Source: Phycisphaerales bacterium
Lineage (GTDB): Bacteria; Planctomycetota; Phycisphaerae; Phycisphaerales; UBA1924
Reading direction: 5' to 3'
Assembly (NCBI GenBank): GCA_022843545.1
Contig: JALHNL010000007.1
Span: 1 to 64,000 of the forward strand
DNA length: 64,000 nt
Below, in pieces: positions 34,268 to 42,956 of the stretch; position 1 is the stretch's first letter, and every line of letters starts with the position of its first letter. Under the pieces are notes generated by a model that saw only the letters and a list, made by a program, of their open reading frames with translations, was not told the origin of the DNA and ran no database searches. The translations under genes were made by a program, and so were the position numbers.

Positions 34268-36043
34268 GTGAACGCCTCTCGACAGCGCTACAGCCCGGTC
34301 TCGCTCGTGCCCCCGCCCGCGCCCCCGCGGCTGGGGATGGCTCTGCGGCGCGCGCTGTCGCGCGGGTACGGCGCCCGCGACCTGCGCGCGGACATCCTCG
34401 CGGGCCTGGTGGTGGGCGTGGCCGCGCTGCCCCTGAACATGGCCCTGGCGATCGCGTCGGGCGTGCGCCCCGAAAACGGGCTGTACACCGCGATCATCGC
34501 GGGGTTCCTGATCGCGCTCCTGGGCGGGAGCAAGTTCCAGGTGTCCGGGCCCACGGCGGCATTTGTGGTGATCCTCGCGCCGGTGGCCGGGCAGTACGGG
34601 CTGGCGGGGCTGGCCATCGCCTCCGCGCTGGCGGGCGTGCTGCTGATCCTGATGGGCCTGCTGCGCCTCGGGCGGCTGATCGAGTTCGTGCCCTACCCGG
34701 TGACTACGGGCTTCACCGCGGGGATCGCGGTCGTCATCGCGACGCTGCAGCTCAAGGACTTCCTGGGCCTGCCGGTGGCGCACATGCCCGATGGCTTCGT
34801 CGAGAAGCTCATCGCCATGTGGCACGCGGGGCTGGCGAAGTTCGCCGAGCCGGGCCCGGGGGTCTACAGCGACGTGGCGGTGGGCGTGGTGACACTGGTG
34901 GGCCTGCTGGCGTGGCCGCGGATCACGAAGAAGGTCCCGCCCGCGCTGGTGGTGCTGCCGGTGGTGGCGGTGGGTGCGCTGCTGCTCTCGCGGGCGTGGC
35001 CGGAGTTCTCGCCGCACACGATCATGTCGCGGTTCGGGTCGATCCCCACCACGCCGCCGATGTTCATCTGGCCGTGGAACGAGCCGGGGCCGGTGGGCCC
35101 CGACGGCGTCGCGGGCGCGCTGACGCTGGACACGGCGACGGTGCGGGCGCTGCTGTCGGCGGCGTTCGCGATCGCGATGCTGGGGGCGATCGAGTCTCTG
35201 CTGTCGGCGGTGGTGGCCGACGGGATGACGGGCAAGAAGCACCACCCGGATTCGGAACTGATCGCTCAGGGCATCGGCAACGTGGCGGCGCCGTTCTTCG
35301 GGGGCTTCGCGGCGACCGGGGCCATCGCGCGGACGAGCACCAACATCCGCGCCGGGGCCCGCTCGCCCATCGCGGCGATGATCCACGCGCTGTTCCTGCT
35401 GGCGGCGATGATGGGCCTGGCCCCGCTGCTGGCGCACCTGCCCATGGCCTCGATGGCGGCGATGATCCTCGTGGTCGCCCGCAACATGGCCGACGTGAAG
35501 CACGTCGCCTTCCTGCTCCGCTTTGCGCCGCGGAGCGACGTGGCGGTGATGCTCACCTGCTTCGGGCTCACCGTCGTGTTCGACATGGTCGTCGCGGTCA
35601 GCTTCGGGTTCGTGCTCGCGGCGATCCTGTTCATGCGCCGCATGGCGGAGGTGTCGCGCGTGCGACTGATCGCGGAGGACCACCCGGCCTTCGCCGCGCC
35701 CATGCCCACGGGCGTCACGCTCATGGAGATCAGCGGTCCGCTGTTCTTCGGCGCCGCCGCGAAAGCCCTGAGCACGCTTGAACTGCTCGATGACAGCACC
35801 AAAGCCGTGATCCTGGACCTGGAGGGCGTGCTCACCATCGACGCGACCGGGCTGGTGAACCTGGACTCGGCGGTGTCGCGGCTCTCCAAGCGCGGCGTGA
35901 TGGTGATCCTCGCAGGCGTGCAGGAGCAGCCGCAGCAGTTGCTGCGCCGCGCCGGCTGGGAAGAGCGCGAGGGCCTGCTGGCGATGGCGGGCGACGTGGG
36001 CGCGGCGGTGGAGGTGGCGCGGGCGTATGTGGAAGGGGCGTGA
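34268..36043 (+). CDS. SulP-family inorganic anion transporter with STAS domain
   Basis: 591 residues, integral inner-membrane protein. The transmembrane domain (about 35-430, 10-14 helices) starts DLRADILAGLVVGVAALPLNMALAIASGVRPENGLYTAIIAGF, the SulP signature. It includes KFQVSGPTAAFVVILAPVAG and GGFAATGAIARTSTNIRAGARSP. The C-terminal STAS domain (about 475-580: EISGPLFFGAAAKAL, ILDLEGVLTIDATGL) is complete. Family members move sulfate, bicarbonate, dicarboxylates or similar anions; this one's substrate cannot be told. The start is GTG 34268. It converges with pyrE 13 bp away. Confidence 0.92.
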   Translation: MNASRQRYSPVSLVPPPAPPRLGMALRRALSRGYGARDLRADILAGLVVGVAALPLNMALAIASGVRPENGLYTAIIAGFLIALLGGSKFQVSGPTAAFVVILAPVAGQYGLAGLAIASALAGVLLILMGLLRLGRLIEFVPYPVTTGFTAGIAVVIATLQLKDFLGLPVAHMPDGFVEKLIAMWHAGLAKFAEPGPGVYSDVAVGVVTLVGLLAWPRITKKVPPALVVLPVVAVGALLLSRAWPEFSPHTIMSRFGSIPTTPPMFIWPWNEPGPVGPDGVAGALTLDTATVRALLSAAFAIAMLGAIESLLSAVVADGMTGKKHHPDSELIAQGIGNVAAPFFGGFAATGAIARTSTNIRAGARSPIAAMIHALFLLAAMMGLAPLLAHLPMASMAAMILVVARNMADVKHVAFLLRFAPRSDVAVMLTCFGLTVVFDMVVAVSFGFVLAAILFMRRMAEVSRVRLIAEDHPAFAAPMPTGVTLMEISGPLFFGAAAKALSTLELLDDSTKAVILDLEGVLTIDATGLVNLDSAVSRLSKRGVMVILAGVQEQPQQLLRRAGWEEREGLLAMAGDVGAAVEVARAYVEGA

Positions 36044-36055
36044 GACGATCGGGCT

Positions 36056-36610
36056 TTACAGCCCCAGGTCCGCCTTCGTGAACAGCGATTCAAACCGGAT
36101 GCCCGCGGCCTCGATGGCCTCGCGCGCGCCCTCCAGCCGGTCGATGGTGGCGATGATCGCCTTCACCCGCGCACCCTCGTCCTGCAACACCTTCGCCGCC
36201 TCCAGCGCCTGACCGCCGGTGGTGGCGATGTCCTCGACGATGATCACCTCGTCGCCCTTGTTCAGGACGCCTTCCAGCCGCTTGGCCGTGCCGTAGTCCT
36301 TCTTGCTGTTGCGGATGAACAGGCTGGGCAGCCCGGTGGCCATTCCGGCGGCGGCGACGAGGGGGATGCCGCCCAGCTCGGCCCCGGCCAGGCGGGTGGG
36401 GCGGCCGATGCGCTCGATGGTGCGGGCGAACATCTCGCCCAGGACCTTGAGAATCTCGGGGCGGGTGGAGAAGAGGTACTTGTCGAGGTACACGTTGCTC
36501 GTGCGACCCGACCGGAGAACGAACGTTCCGCGAAGCACGCACACATCGGCCAGAGCCTTGGCGATGCCGGCGTGGTCGGAGGGGTTCAGGGCGGCGGTGG
36601 TGGTGGGCAT
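36056..36610 (-). CDS. pyrE: Orotate phosphoribosyltransferase
   Basis: 184 residues. Converts orotate and PRPP to orotidine 5'-monophosphate in pyrimidine synthesis. The PRPP-binding loop is VIIVEDIATTGGQALEA; RSGRTSNVYLDKYLFSTRPEIL near the N-terminus and RNSKKDYGTAKRLEG (the flexible catalytic loop) are typical. An in-frame ATG at 36673 would add 21 residues without family features, so 36610 is preferred. No other pyr genes are adjacent. Confidence 0.93.
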   Translation of the reverse strand: MPTTTAALNPSDHAGIAKALADVCVLRGTFVLRSGRTSNVYLDKYLFSTRPEILKVLGEMFARTIERIGRPTRLAGAELGGIPLVAAAGMATGLPSLFIRNSKKDYGTAKRLEGVLNKGDEVIIVEDIATTGGQALEAAKVLQDEGARVKAIIATIDRLEGAREAIEAAGIRFESLFTKADLGL

Positions 36611-36720
36611 GGGTGCAATCCGAAAGGCGGATGGGGCGTTATCCGAATGACCTGTTGAGCGTACGACGATCAAGCCTTGGCCGTCGGCGGTGACGCCCGC
36701 GGCGCAGAAGGGGAGCCCAC

Positions 36721-37611
36721 ATGCCGAGCCGTCGCCTCATTTCGCTGCTGGCCGTTGTCCCGTTCGTCGTGATGCCCGCGGCTCACGCCGAGCCCGACCC
36801 GATGGCTCCCGGCAAGGCCGAGCCCGCGCCGGCCAAGACGGAGCCGGCCTCGGGCGCCAAGACCAGCGACCCGCTGGCGGGACCGAGCGTGGCGCACTCG
36901 GCGCAGAAGCGCACGCTGGTGGAGCGCGACGCCGACGGGAAGATCAAGCGCCTGGACATGGCCCCCGCGGAAGCGGCGGTGAGGCTGGTCAACTTGGGAA
37001 GCGAGGCGCAGGCCCAGGTGGACAAGATCCTCGCGGAGCGCGCCGCGATGATGGACAAACTGGTCGCCGAAAACCTGCGCGAGGTGATCGAGATCGCCGG
37101 GGCGGCGCAGGCCGGCAACCGCGAGGAGGCGGGCCGCAAGATGCGCGAACTGGCCCCGATCGCCGCGCCGCTGCGTGAGCGCGGCATGCTGGGGGCCGAG
37201 CTGGCCCGCGTGCTGCCCGAGGCCCCGGCCGGCGAGGTGCGCCGCATGGTGGAGGAATACACCGAGGCGGTGACGGCGGAAGAGAAGCAGGCCGCCGAGG
37301 CCCGGGGTGAGACGTTCGACGCCCGCGCGGCGCGCCGGGCGGAGATGATCCGCCTGGTGGGGGCGGAGATGCGCCGGGCGTACGAGCGCGTGGTGCAGCA
37401 AAGGGCGCAGGACTTCGACAAACTGCTGGCCACACTGGGTCTCACCCCCGAGCAGGAGGGCGCGGTCCGCAAGATCGTGAGCGATGACTTCACCGCCAAC
37501 TACGGCAAGAGCACGCCCGAGCAGCGCGCCAGGGTGTTCGGCGAAGTGTGGAAGCTGCTGAGCAGCGAGCAGCGGCGGAAGGTGATGGAGCACATGCGGG
37601 AAGCCCGGTAG
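36721..37611 (+). CDS. Secreted helical protein, Spy/CpxP-like candidate
   Basis: 296 residues. A signal peptide (about 1-23, ending AAHAEP) precedes a Pro/Ala linker and a long, almost wholly helical, charged body rich in Ala, Glu and Arg. Two LTxxQ-like motifs near the C-terminus (LTPEQEGAVRKI and LSSEQRRKVMEHM) recall the Spy/CpxP periplasmic chaperone group, but the protein is about twice as long. GGGGAG lies 5 nt before the ATG. It is followed by a second secreted unknown gene 53 bp downstream, likely in one operon. Confidence 0.75.
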   Translation: MPSRRLISLLAVVPFVVMPAAHAEPDPMAPGKAEPAPAKTEPASGAKTSDPLAGPSVAHSAQKRTLVERDADGKIKRLDMAPAEAAVRLVNLGSEAQAQVDKILAERAAMMDKLVAENLREVIEIAGAAQAGNREEAGRKMRELAPIAAPLRERGMLGAELARVLPEAPAGEVRRMVEEYTEAVTAEEKQAAEARGETFDARAARRAEMIRLVGAEMRRAYERVVQQRAQDFDKLLATLGLTPEQEGAVRKIVSDDFTANYGKSTPEQRARVFGEVWKLLSSEQRRKVMEHMREAR

Positions 37612-37664
37612 TCGCCGTACCATCAGGCCCCCGCGCTGAGCGGGCGGTTTTGGAGGGTGCGACG

Positions 37665-38630
37665 ATGCGAATGCGGGCTGTGCTGATCGGTCTGTTGTCG
37701 GCCTCGGTGAGCGGCGGCGCGCTGGCGCAGGTGATCCCGCCGGCTCCGTCCAAGCCCGCGCCCACGCCCGCGTGGGAACCGCCGCCCCCGCCCGAGCCGC
37801 CGAAGGTGGAGGTCGCGCCCCCGCCCCCCCCGCCGATGCCCGCGCCGGAGATCATCCAGCGCGGCGCGGACGGGAAGGTGGTGATGTTCACCGAGCCCGT
37901 GGAAGAGGTGGCGGTGGCGAAGCTGGCGATCGCGCCGGAGAAGAAGGCGCTCTTTGACGCGGTGCGCGCGGAGCGGAGCGTGCTCTTCCAGCGTCGCCTG
38001 GCCTCGCTTGGCGAGAAGGTGCTGCGCGGGCGCGAGGGCTTCGCGAAGGTGTGGGCCGATCCGAACTTCGACCGCTCGATGGACTTCCTGGCGGTCGGGC
38101 GCGAACTCATGCTGTCGCCCCCGCTGCACCGCCAACTGCAGGCGGCGGGTGTGATCAGCGAGCAGGAGTACGACGCGGCGGACCGGGCGATCAAGGCGTA
38201 CAGCGCCGAACTGGCCAAGGAACTGCGCGCCGAACTGGAGACCGCGCCGATGTCGGCCCAGATGCAGCGCACCGTCAACGTGAACCTGCGCCGAATGACC
38301 CCCGAGGTCATCCGCGAGACCGACAACCTGCTGCGCACGGCCGGCTCGCGCTGGGGCGAGATCACCGCGGGCGCGACGCTGAACCCGACCGACAAGGCCG
38401 CCTTTGCCGAGGCCATGAAGGCCTTTGCCGGCGGCAGCCCCACGCCCGACGCGGTGGCCAAGGCGCTCTCGCTGCTCCCGCCCGAAGAGATCAAGGGGCT
38501 GCTGGAGCGGGCCGCGCCGCCCCTGCCCGCGGCGGAGAATCGCGTGATCCCCGACGCGCCGACCCCGCCCCCGCCGAGCCGCCCGGCCGGGCGCGTGCTG
38601 ACGCCCGCGGAACTCAAGTCGCCCAAGTGA
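37665..38630 (+). CDS. Secreted proline-rich helical protein, unknown function
   Basis: 321 residues. A signal peptide (about 1-21, ending GGALAQ) is followed by a strongly proline-rich region (residues about 22-62, with runs of up to six Pro) and a helical body of about 220 residues (LFDAVRAERSVLFQRRLASLGEKVL, EYDAADRAIKAYSAELAKELRAEL). It ends in another Pro-rich segment. No family recognised; the layout is similar to the preceding gene. The start at 37665 has GGAGGG about 7 nt upstream. Its stop lies on a 14-bp palindrome (38630-38643) shared with the end of convergent lysS. Confidence 0.72.
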   Translation: MRMRAVLIGLLSASVSGGALAQVIPPAPSKPAPTPAWEPPPPPEPPKVEVAPPPPPPMPAPEIIQRGADGKVVMFTEPVEEVAVAKLAIAPEKKALFDAVRAERSVLFQRRLASLGEKVLRGREGFAKVWADPNFDRSMDFLAVGRELMLSPPLHRQLQAAGVISEQEYDAADRAIKAYSAELAKELRAELETAPMSAQMQRTVNVNLRRMTPEVIRETDNLLRTAGSRWGEITAGATLNPTDKAAFAEAMKAFAGGSPTPDAVAKALSLLPPEEIKGLLERAAPPLPAAENRVIPDAPTPPPPSRPAGRVLTPAELKSPK

Positions 38631-38642
38631 TCGCCCGGGCGA

Positions 38643-40241
38643 TTACTCGGGGCGCATGAGCGGGAAGAGCACCACGTCGCGGATGGTGCGCTGGTTGGCC
38701 AGCAGCATCGTCAGACGATCCACGCCCAGGCCCATGCCGCCGGCGGGGGGCATCCCCACCTGCAGCGCGCGCAGGAAGTCGTGATCCATGGTGCGGTAGG
38801 TCGCCTCCTCGGCGTTCTTGTCCGCGTCGATGCCCACGAGCTGCTGGCGGAACTTCTGCTCCTGCACGTCCGGGTCGTTGAGCTCGGTGTAGTGCGGCGC
38901 GATCTCCATGCCCCCGATGAACAGGTCGGCGCGGTCGGCGATGGCCGGGTTGTCGCGGCTGGGGCGCACCAGCGGGCTGATGGCCGAGGGGTAGTGGGTG
39001 ATGAACGTGGGCACGGCGGGGTCGAGCTGCGCTTCGCCGCCGTGCTGCTTGTCCTCGAAGAGTTCGTTGATCAGCAGTGCGTCGTCCATCTGCTCGATGG
39101 CGCGGGGGTTCTCGCGGACCAGCCCCGGGTGGCGGCGGGCGAGTTCCTGCCGCGCCTTGGCCGTGTCGGTCATCGGGAAGCCGTACGCGCGCTCGAAGAG
39201 CTCGGCGTACGACACGCGGACGAAGGGTCTGGAGTAGTTGATGCTCAAGTCGCCGAAGGGGAGCACAGCGTCGCCGGTCCCGCCGGTCATTTCGTGGACC
39301 ATGCGCGCCGCGTCGCGGATGAGGCTCTCGGTGAGTTCCATGACGGTGGTCATGTCGCCGAAGGCCTCGTAGGCCTCGAGCATGGTGAACTCGGGGTTGT
39401 GCTGCTTGTCGAGCCCCTCGTTGCGGAAGTTGCGGTTGATCTCGAAGACGCGGGGCATGCCGCCCACGAGCAGGCGCTTGAGGTAAAGCTCGGGGGCGAT
39501 GCGCAGGAAGAGGTTGATGTCCAGCGCGTTCATCTTGGTGATGAAGGGGCGGGCCGCCGCGCCGCCGGCGAGCGACTGGAGCATGGGCGTCTCCACCTCG
39601 CTGTAGCCGCGCCCGTGCAGGAAAGCGCGCATCCTCGCCACCAGCGCGCTGCGCAGGCGGAAGACCCCCAGCGTCTCGGGGTTGGCCCACAGGTCCATGT
39701 AGCGCTGGCGGTAGCGCAGTTCGACATCGGCCAGACCCGCGTGCTTCTCGGGGGGCGTGACGAGGCACTTGGACGCGGGCGAGGCCGACGACGCCCACAC
39801 CGTGACCTCGCCGGTCTTGGTCTTCATCAGCGGCCCGCGCACGATGACCACGTCGCCCAGGTCGGTGAGCTTGGCGAACTGGAAGGACGTGGCGTCGCAA
39901 TCGCGCTGCGAAAGCGCGACCTGCAGATCGCCCGTCGAGTCGCGCAGCGTCATCCAGATCAGTTTGCCGTTGTCGCGCGAGAGCATCACGCGCCCCGCCA
40001 CCTGCACCACCGGCCGGCGATCAACCACGGGCGTGCCCGGCGCGGCCTTGGCGGCCTGCGTCGAGGCCTGGTGCTCCGCGTCGGCCTCGGGGCTGTAGCG
40101 GGCCCGAGCGTCGGCGAGCAGAAGCAGGTCGCGCGTGCTGTGCCCGTACGGCTCCAGCCCCAGCGCCCGCACCGCCTCGCGGTTGGCACGACGCTGAGCC
40201 TCGAGCGAGAGGCCGGGACTGGACGGGCTGGGCGTGGTCAT
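38643..40241 (-). CDS. lysS: Lysyl-tRNA synthetase, class II
   Basis: 532 residues. Charges tRNA-Lys. An N-terminal OB-fold anticodon-binding domain (VVQVAGRVMLSRDNGKLIWMTLRDSTGDLQV) is followed by the class II catalytic core: motif 1 region RYRQRYMDLWANPETL, motif 2 PRVFEINRNFRNEGLDKQHNPEFTMLE and motif 3 GGMGLGVDRLTMLL. An N-terminal extension of about 70 residues precedes the OB fold. The start at 40241 follows TACCCT by 8 nt. The frame is open upstream to 40703 only across the heptamer repeat, which gives low-complexity sequence. Confidence 0.95.
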   Translation of the reverse strand: MTTPSPSSPGLSLEAQRRANREAVRALGLEPYGHSTRDLLLLADARARYSPEADAEHQASTQAAKAAPGTPVVDRRPVVQVAGRVMLSRDNGKLIWMTLRDSTGDLQVALSQRDCDATSFQFAKLTDLGDVVIVRGPLMKTKTGEVTVWASSASPASKCLVTPPEKHAGLADVELRYRQRYMDLWANPETLGVFRLRSALVARMRAFLHGRGYSEVETPMLQSLAGGAAARPFITKMNALDINLFLRIAPELYLKRLLVGGMPRVFEINRNFRNEGLDKQHNPEFTMLEAYEAFGDMTTVMELTESLIRDAARMVHEMTGGTGDAVLPFGDLSINYSRPFVRVSYAELFERAYGFPMTDTAKARQELARRHPGLVRENPRAIEQMDDALLINELFEDKQHGGEAQLDPAVPTFITHYPSAISPLVRPSRDNPAIADRADLFIGGMEIAPHYTELNDPDVQEQKFRQQLVGIDADKNAEEATYRTMDHDFLRALQVGMPPAGGMGLGVDRLTMLLANQRTIRDVVLFPLMRPE

Positions 40242-40249
40242 AGGGGGTG

Positions 40250-40255
40250 AGGGTA
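40250..40255 (-). promoter_or_regulatory. TACCCT -10 element, leaderless start of lysS
   Basis: On the minus strand TACCCT is followed by 8 nt and ATG 40241, with no Shine-Dalgarno. The heptamer repeat starts 19 bp further upstream. Confidence 0.6.
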
Positions 40256-40273
40256 GGAGAGGGCGGAGGGGGG

Positions 40274-40357
40274 GTGCTGAGTGCTGAGTGCTGAGTGCTG
40301 AGTGCTGAGTGCTGAGTGCGTGGTGCGTGGTGCGTGGTGCGTGGTGCCCTGTGCCTA
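40274..40357. repeat. Tandem heptanucleotide repeat: (GTGCTGA)6 (GTGCGTG)4 plus two variants
   Basis: Twelve consecutive 7-mers, all of the form GTGCNNN: six GTGCTGA (40274-40315), four GTGCGTG (40316-40343), GTGCCCT and GTGCCTA. It lies in the divergent gap between lysS and the MuiA-like gene. Confidence 0.9.
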
Positions 40358-40482
40358 TCGCCCCCCTCCCACCCCCGCACCACACCTCGGGAACCCGCGC
40401 CCGCCGTGTGCGTCTCACTGTTTGCCCGGCCATGACCCGGGCGCCTGAGTGCATCCTGAACCCCGCCCACGGAGACGATCCC

Positions 40483-42342
40483 ATGATCCTCGTCCGCACG
40501 CTGTCCGCCGCTCTGGTTCTTTCACTCGCCGCCGGCGCCGCGCTGGCGCAGCCGGAGGCCGCGCGAGCCGCGGCGGAGGCGCCGCTGATGGGCGTCGCGC
40601 TCACGGGCGCGGTCAGCGACGTGACGGTGTACCGCGGGCAGGCGCTGGTGACGCGCCGGGTAGACCTGCCCGCGGGGCGGGGCCTGCGCGAGGTGGTGAT
40701 CACGGGCCTGCCCGACGGGATCGTGCCCGGCTCGATGTTCGCCGAGGGCGTGGGCGGGGTAGACGTGCGGTCGGTGAGTTACCGCGCCCGCCCCGTGGCG
40801 AAGGACGCACGCCAGCAGGTGAGCGAACTGGAAGAGAAGATCCAGTGCGCCCGCGACGCAGTGGCGGGGATCGAGGCCGAACGGGCCGTGGACGAATCGC
40901 ACCGGGCCAACCTTGAGCGGCTGGAGCAGTTCGTCGCGCCGACGGCGCAGGCGGAACTCAAGAGCGGCGTGCTGAACGCCGAGACGCTCACCCGGCTGAT
41001 CAGCTTCGCCAAAGAGCAGCGCGCCGAACTGGCGGAGCGCGGAGCGCAGCGCGAGGTTCGCCTGCGCGAGGCGCACCGCAACCTCTCGCTCCTGGAGCGC
41101 GAACTGGCCACGCTGACGGCGGGCGCCTCGCGCACCGCCCGCGAGGCCGTGCTGTTCGTGGACGCGCCCGAGGGTCGGGGCGAAGTGCGCGTGAAGTACC
41201 TGGTGAACAACGCGACCTGGCAGCCCTCGTACAACCTTCGCGCCGACGAGGCGCGCAAGACCGTGAGGATCGAGTACCAGGCGCAGGTGCGCCAGATGTC
41301 GGGCGAGGACTGGTCCAACGTGAGCATGACGCTGAGCACCGCCACGCCCGCGCTGGTGAGCGCGGGCCCGCGCCTGGAACCCATGAAGCTCTCCCTCGCC
41401 GGCGGCTCGGGCGGGGATGAACTGGTCCGCCTGCTGCAGTCCCAGAAGTACGAGGACGCGGCCAAGGCGATCGGAGAAAAGCGGCGCGAGGCCGGCGCGA
41501 CCCGGACCCAGTTGGCCGCCGCCGCCCCCGCCGACCGCGACGACGCCCGCGCCTATCAGATCGCCGACAAGTCGCTGAACGTGGTGGCGGCGGAGTCGCA
41601 ACTGCTGGACCTGGTGACCAGCGAGCGCTTTGAGCGCAAGGACCGCCGGGGCGACGACGCCTTGGCCGCCGAGCCGGGCGTGAGCGTCACCTATGTGCTG
41701 CCCAGCGCCACCACGCTGCCCAGCCGGAGCGACCAGCAGTTGATCCTGATCGCGCAGGGAGATGCGCCGGCGGCCTTTGCGCGGGTGGCGACGCCCGTGC
41801 TCTCCGAGCATGTGTACGTCGAGGCGGAGGTGGCCAACGCCCTGGCCTCGGGCGGGCAGGGGCTGGTGCTGCTGGCCGGGCCCGTCAGCGCGTATCTGGG
41901 CGAGCAGTTCGTGGGGCGGGGCGTCTTGCCCACCGTGTCGGCGGGCGAGAAGTTCACCGCGGGCTTCGGGATCGACGCGACGCTCCGCGCCCGGCGCGAA
42001 CTGGTGGAGCGTGCCGAGACCATCCAGGGCGGCAACCGCGTGGTGGACTTCACGTATCGCCTGACGATCGAGAACTTCTCGGGCTCGCAGGCCCAGGTGC
42101 GCCTGCTGGACCGCATGCCCGTGGCGCAGGGCGGGGACATCAAGATCACCCTGGCGCCGCTGCCCGAGAGCGCCCGGCTCTCGACCGACGCCGCGTACCT
42201 CAAGAATGAGCGCAAGCAGGGCATCCTGCGCTGGGACCTCACGGCCGCCGCGGGCACATCGGGGCTCACCGCCCAGGCCGTGGAGTACTCGTTCAAACTC
42301 GAACACGACAAGCAGATGAACCTGGCGGGGCTGGGGGGCTGA
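40483..42342 (+). CDS. MuiA-family (DUF4139-type) exported protein
   Basis: 619 residues. A signal peptide (about 1-22, ending GAALAQP) leads an N-terminal domain (VALTGAVSDVTVYRGQALVTRRVDLPAGRGLREVVITGLPDGIVPGSM) typical of the mucoidy-inhibitor MuiA family. A coiled-coil of about 120 residues (QQVSELEEKIQCARDAVAGIEAERAV and following) comes next. The C-terminal DUF4139 domain has VKYLVNNATWQPSYNLRADE, VSVTYVLPSATTLPSRSDQQ and YRLTIENFSGSQAQVRLLDRMPV. The molecular role of the family is poorly known. The start at 40483 has GGAG 8 nt upstream; the frame upstream passes through repeat sequence. Confidence 0.88.
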   Translation: MILVRTLSAALVLSLAAGAALAQPEAARAAAEAPLMGVALTGAVSDVTVYRGQALVTRRVDLPAGRGLREVVITGLPDGIVPGSMFAEGVGGVDVRSVSYRARPVAKDARQQVSELEEKIQCARDAVAGIEAERAVDESHRANLERLEQFVAPTAQAELKSGVLNAETLTRLISFAKEQRAELAERGAQREVRLREAHRNLSLLERELATLTAGASRTAREAVLFVDAPEGRGEVRVKYLVNNATWQPSYNLRADEARKTVRIEYQAQVRQMSGEDWSNVSMTLSTATPALVSAGPRLEPMKLSLAGGSGGDELVRLLQSQKYEDAAKAIGEKRREAGATRTQLAAAAPADRDDARAYQIADKSLNVVAAESQLLDLVTSERFERKDRRGDDALAAEPGVSVTYVLPSATTLPSRSDQQLILIAQGDAPAAFARVATPVLSEHVYVEAEVANALASGGQGLVLLAGPVSAYLGEQFVGRGVLPTVSAGEKFTAGFGIDATLRARRELVERAETIQGGNRVVDFTYRLTIENFSGSQAQVRLLDRMPVAQGGDIKITLAPLPESARLSTDAAYLKNERKQGILRWDLTAAAGTSGLTAQAVEYSFKLEHDKQMNLAGLGG

Positions 42343-42365
42343 GCCCGCCGGGGGGCGCGGGACGG

Positions 42366-42591
42366 TTTACCACGGCGGATCACGGCGGAACACGGGCAGA
42401 GTCTTGGAGAGTTCAACACGGAGGACCACGGAGAGCCACTGAAGAAGAAATTGGAAGACCAGATGAACTCGAGATACGCCCAGAGTCTGGCTCGAGATCA
42501 CTCCTCTTTCACATCCCATGCTCTTCCCCCCGTGCCCCTCCGTGGCTCTCCGTGTTGAACACTCTGCCCGCCCGTGATCCGCCGTGGTGAA
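42366..42591. repeat. Intergenic inverted-repeat element with CACGG-based units
   Basis: The left arm (about 42366-42438) and the reverse complement of the right arm (about 42520-42591) match over about 70 bp with small gaps. Both start TTnACCACGGCGGATCACGG, contain GGGCAGAGT and GTTCAACACGGAG, and end in CACGGAG units. About 80 bp lie between the arms. It is non-coding, fills the gap between the MuiA-like gene and gatC, and ends 22 bp before the gatC TACCCT element. Confidence 0.85.
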
Positions 42592-42613
42592 GAACGCAGA
42601 GGAATCGGGCGGC

Positions 42614-42619
42614 TACCCT
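42614..42619 (+). promoter_or_regulatory. TACCCT -10 element, leaderless start of gatC
   Basis: TACCCT, 7 nt, ATG 42627, with no Shine-Dalgarno sequence in between. Confidence 0.6.
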
Positions 42620-42626
42620 CGCTGCG

Positions 42627-42956
42627 ATGTCCACTCCGCCCACCAACACGCCGGCCGCGCTCTCGATCGAGGCGGTCCGCAAGGTCGCCAAACTGGCCCG
42701 TCTGTCGCCCACGCCCGAGAAGGCGCAGCGCTACCAGGGGCAGTTGTCGTCGATCCTGACGTACATCGACCGGCTGCGCTCGCTGGACCTCAAAGGCGTG
42801 GAGCCGATGGCCAGCCCGCTGGACGCGACGAGCAACCTGGGCGCCGACCGTCCGGGCCCCACGCTGCCCACCAGCGTGCTGATGGACATGGCCCCGCAGA
42901 AGCACGAGCCGTTCATCCGCGTGCCCAAGGTGCTGGGCGACGGGGGTGGCGCATGA
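42627..42956 (+). CDS. gatC: Asp/Glu-tRNA amidotransferase subunit C
   Basis: 109 residues. The small subunit that stabilises GatA in the GatCAB complex, which converts Glu-tRNA(Gln) or Asp-tRNA(Asn) to the amide form. IEAVRKVAKLARLSPTPEKAQRYQGQLSSILTYIDRLRSLDLKGVEPM is the diagnostic N-terminal helix pair, and a conserved region ending FIRVPKVLG closes the protein. It overlaps gatA by 4 bp (ATGA). gatB is not in the window. Confidence 0.93.
   Translation: MSTPPTNTPAALSIEAVRKVAKLARLSPTPEKAQRYQGQLSSILTYIDRLRSLDLKGVEPMASPLDATSNLGADRPGPTLPTSVLMDMAPQKHEPFIRVPKVLGDGGGA

Noticed and set aside
40274-40357. CRISPR array
   Set aside because: The units are contiguous 7-mers with no spacers, so this is a simple tandem repeat.
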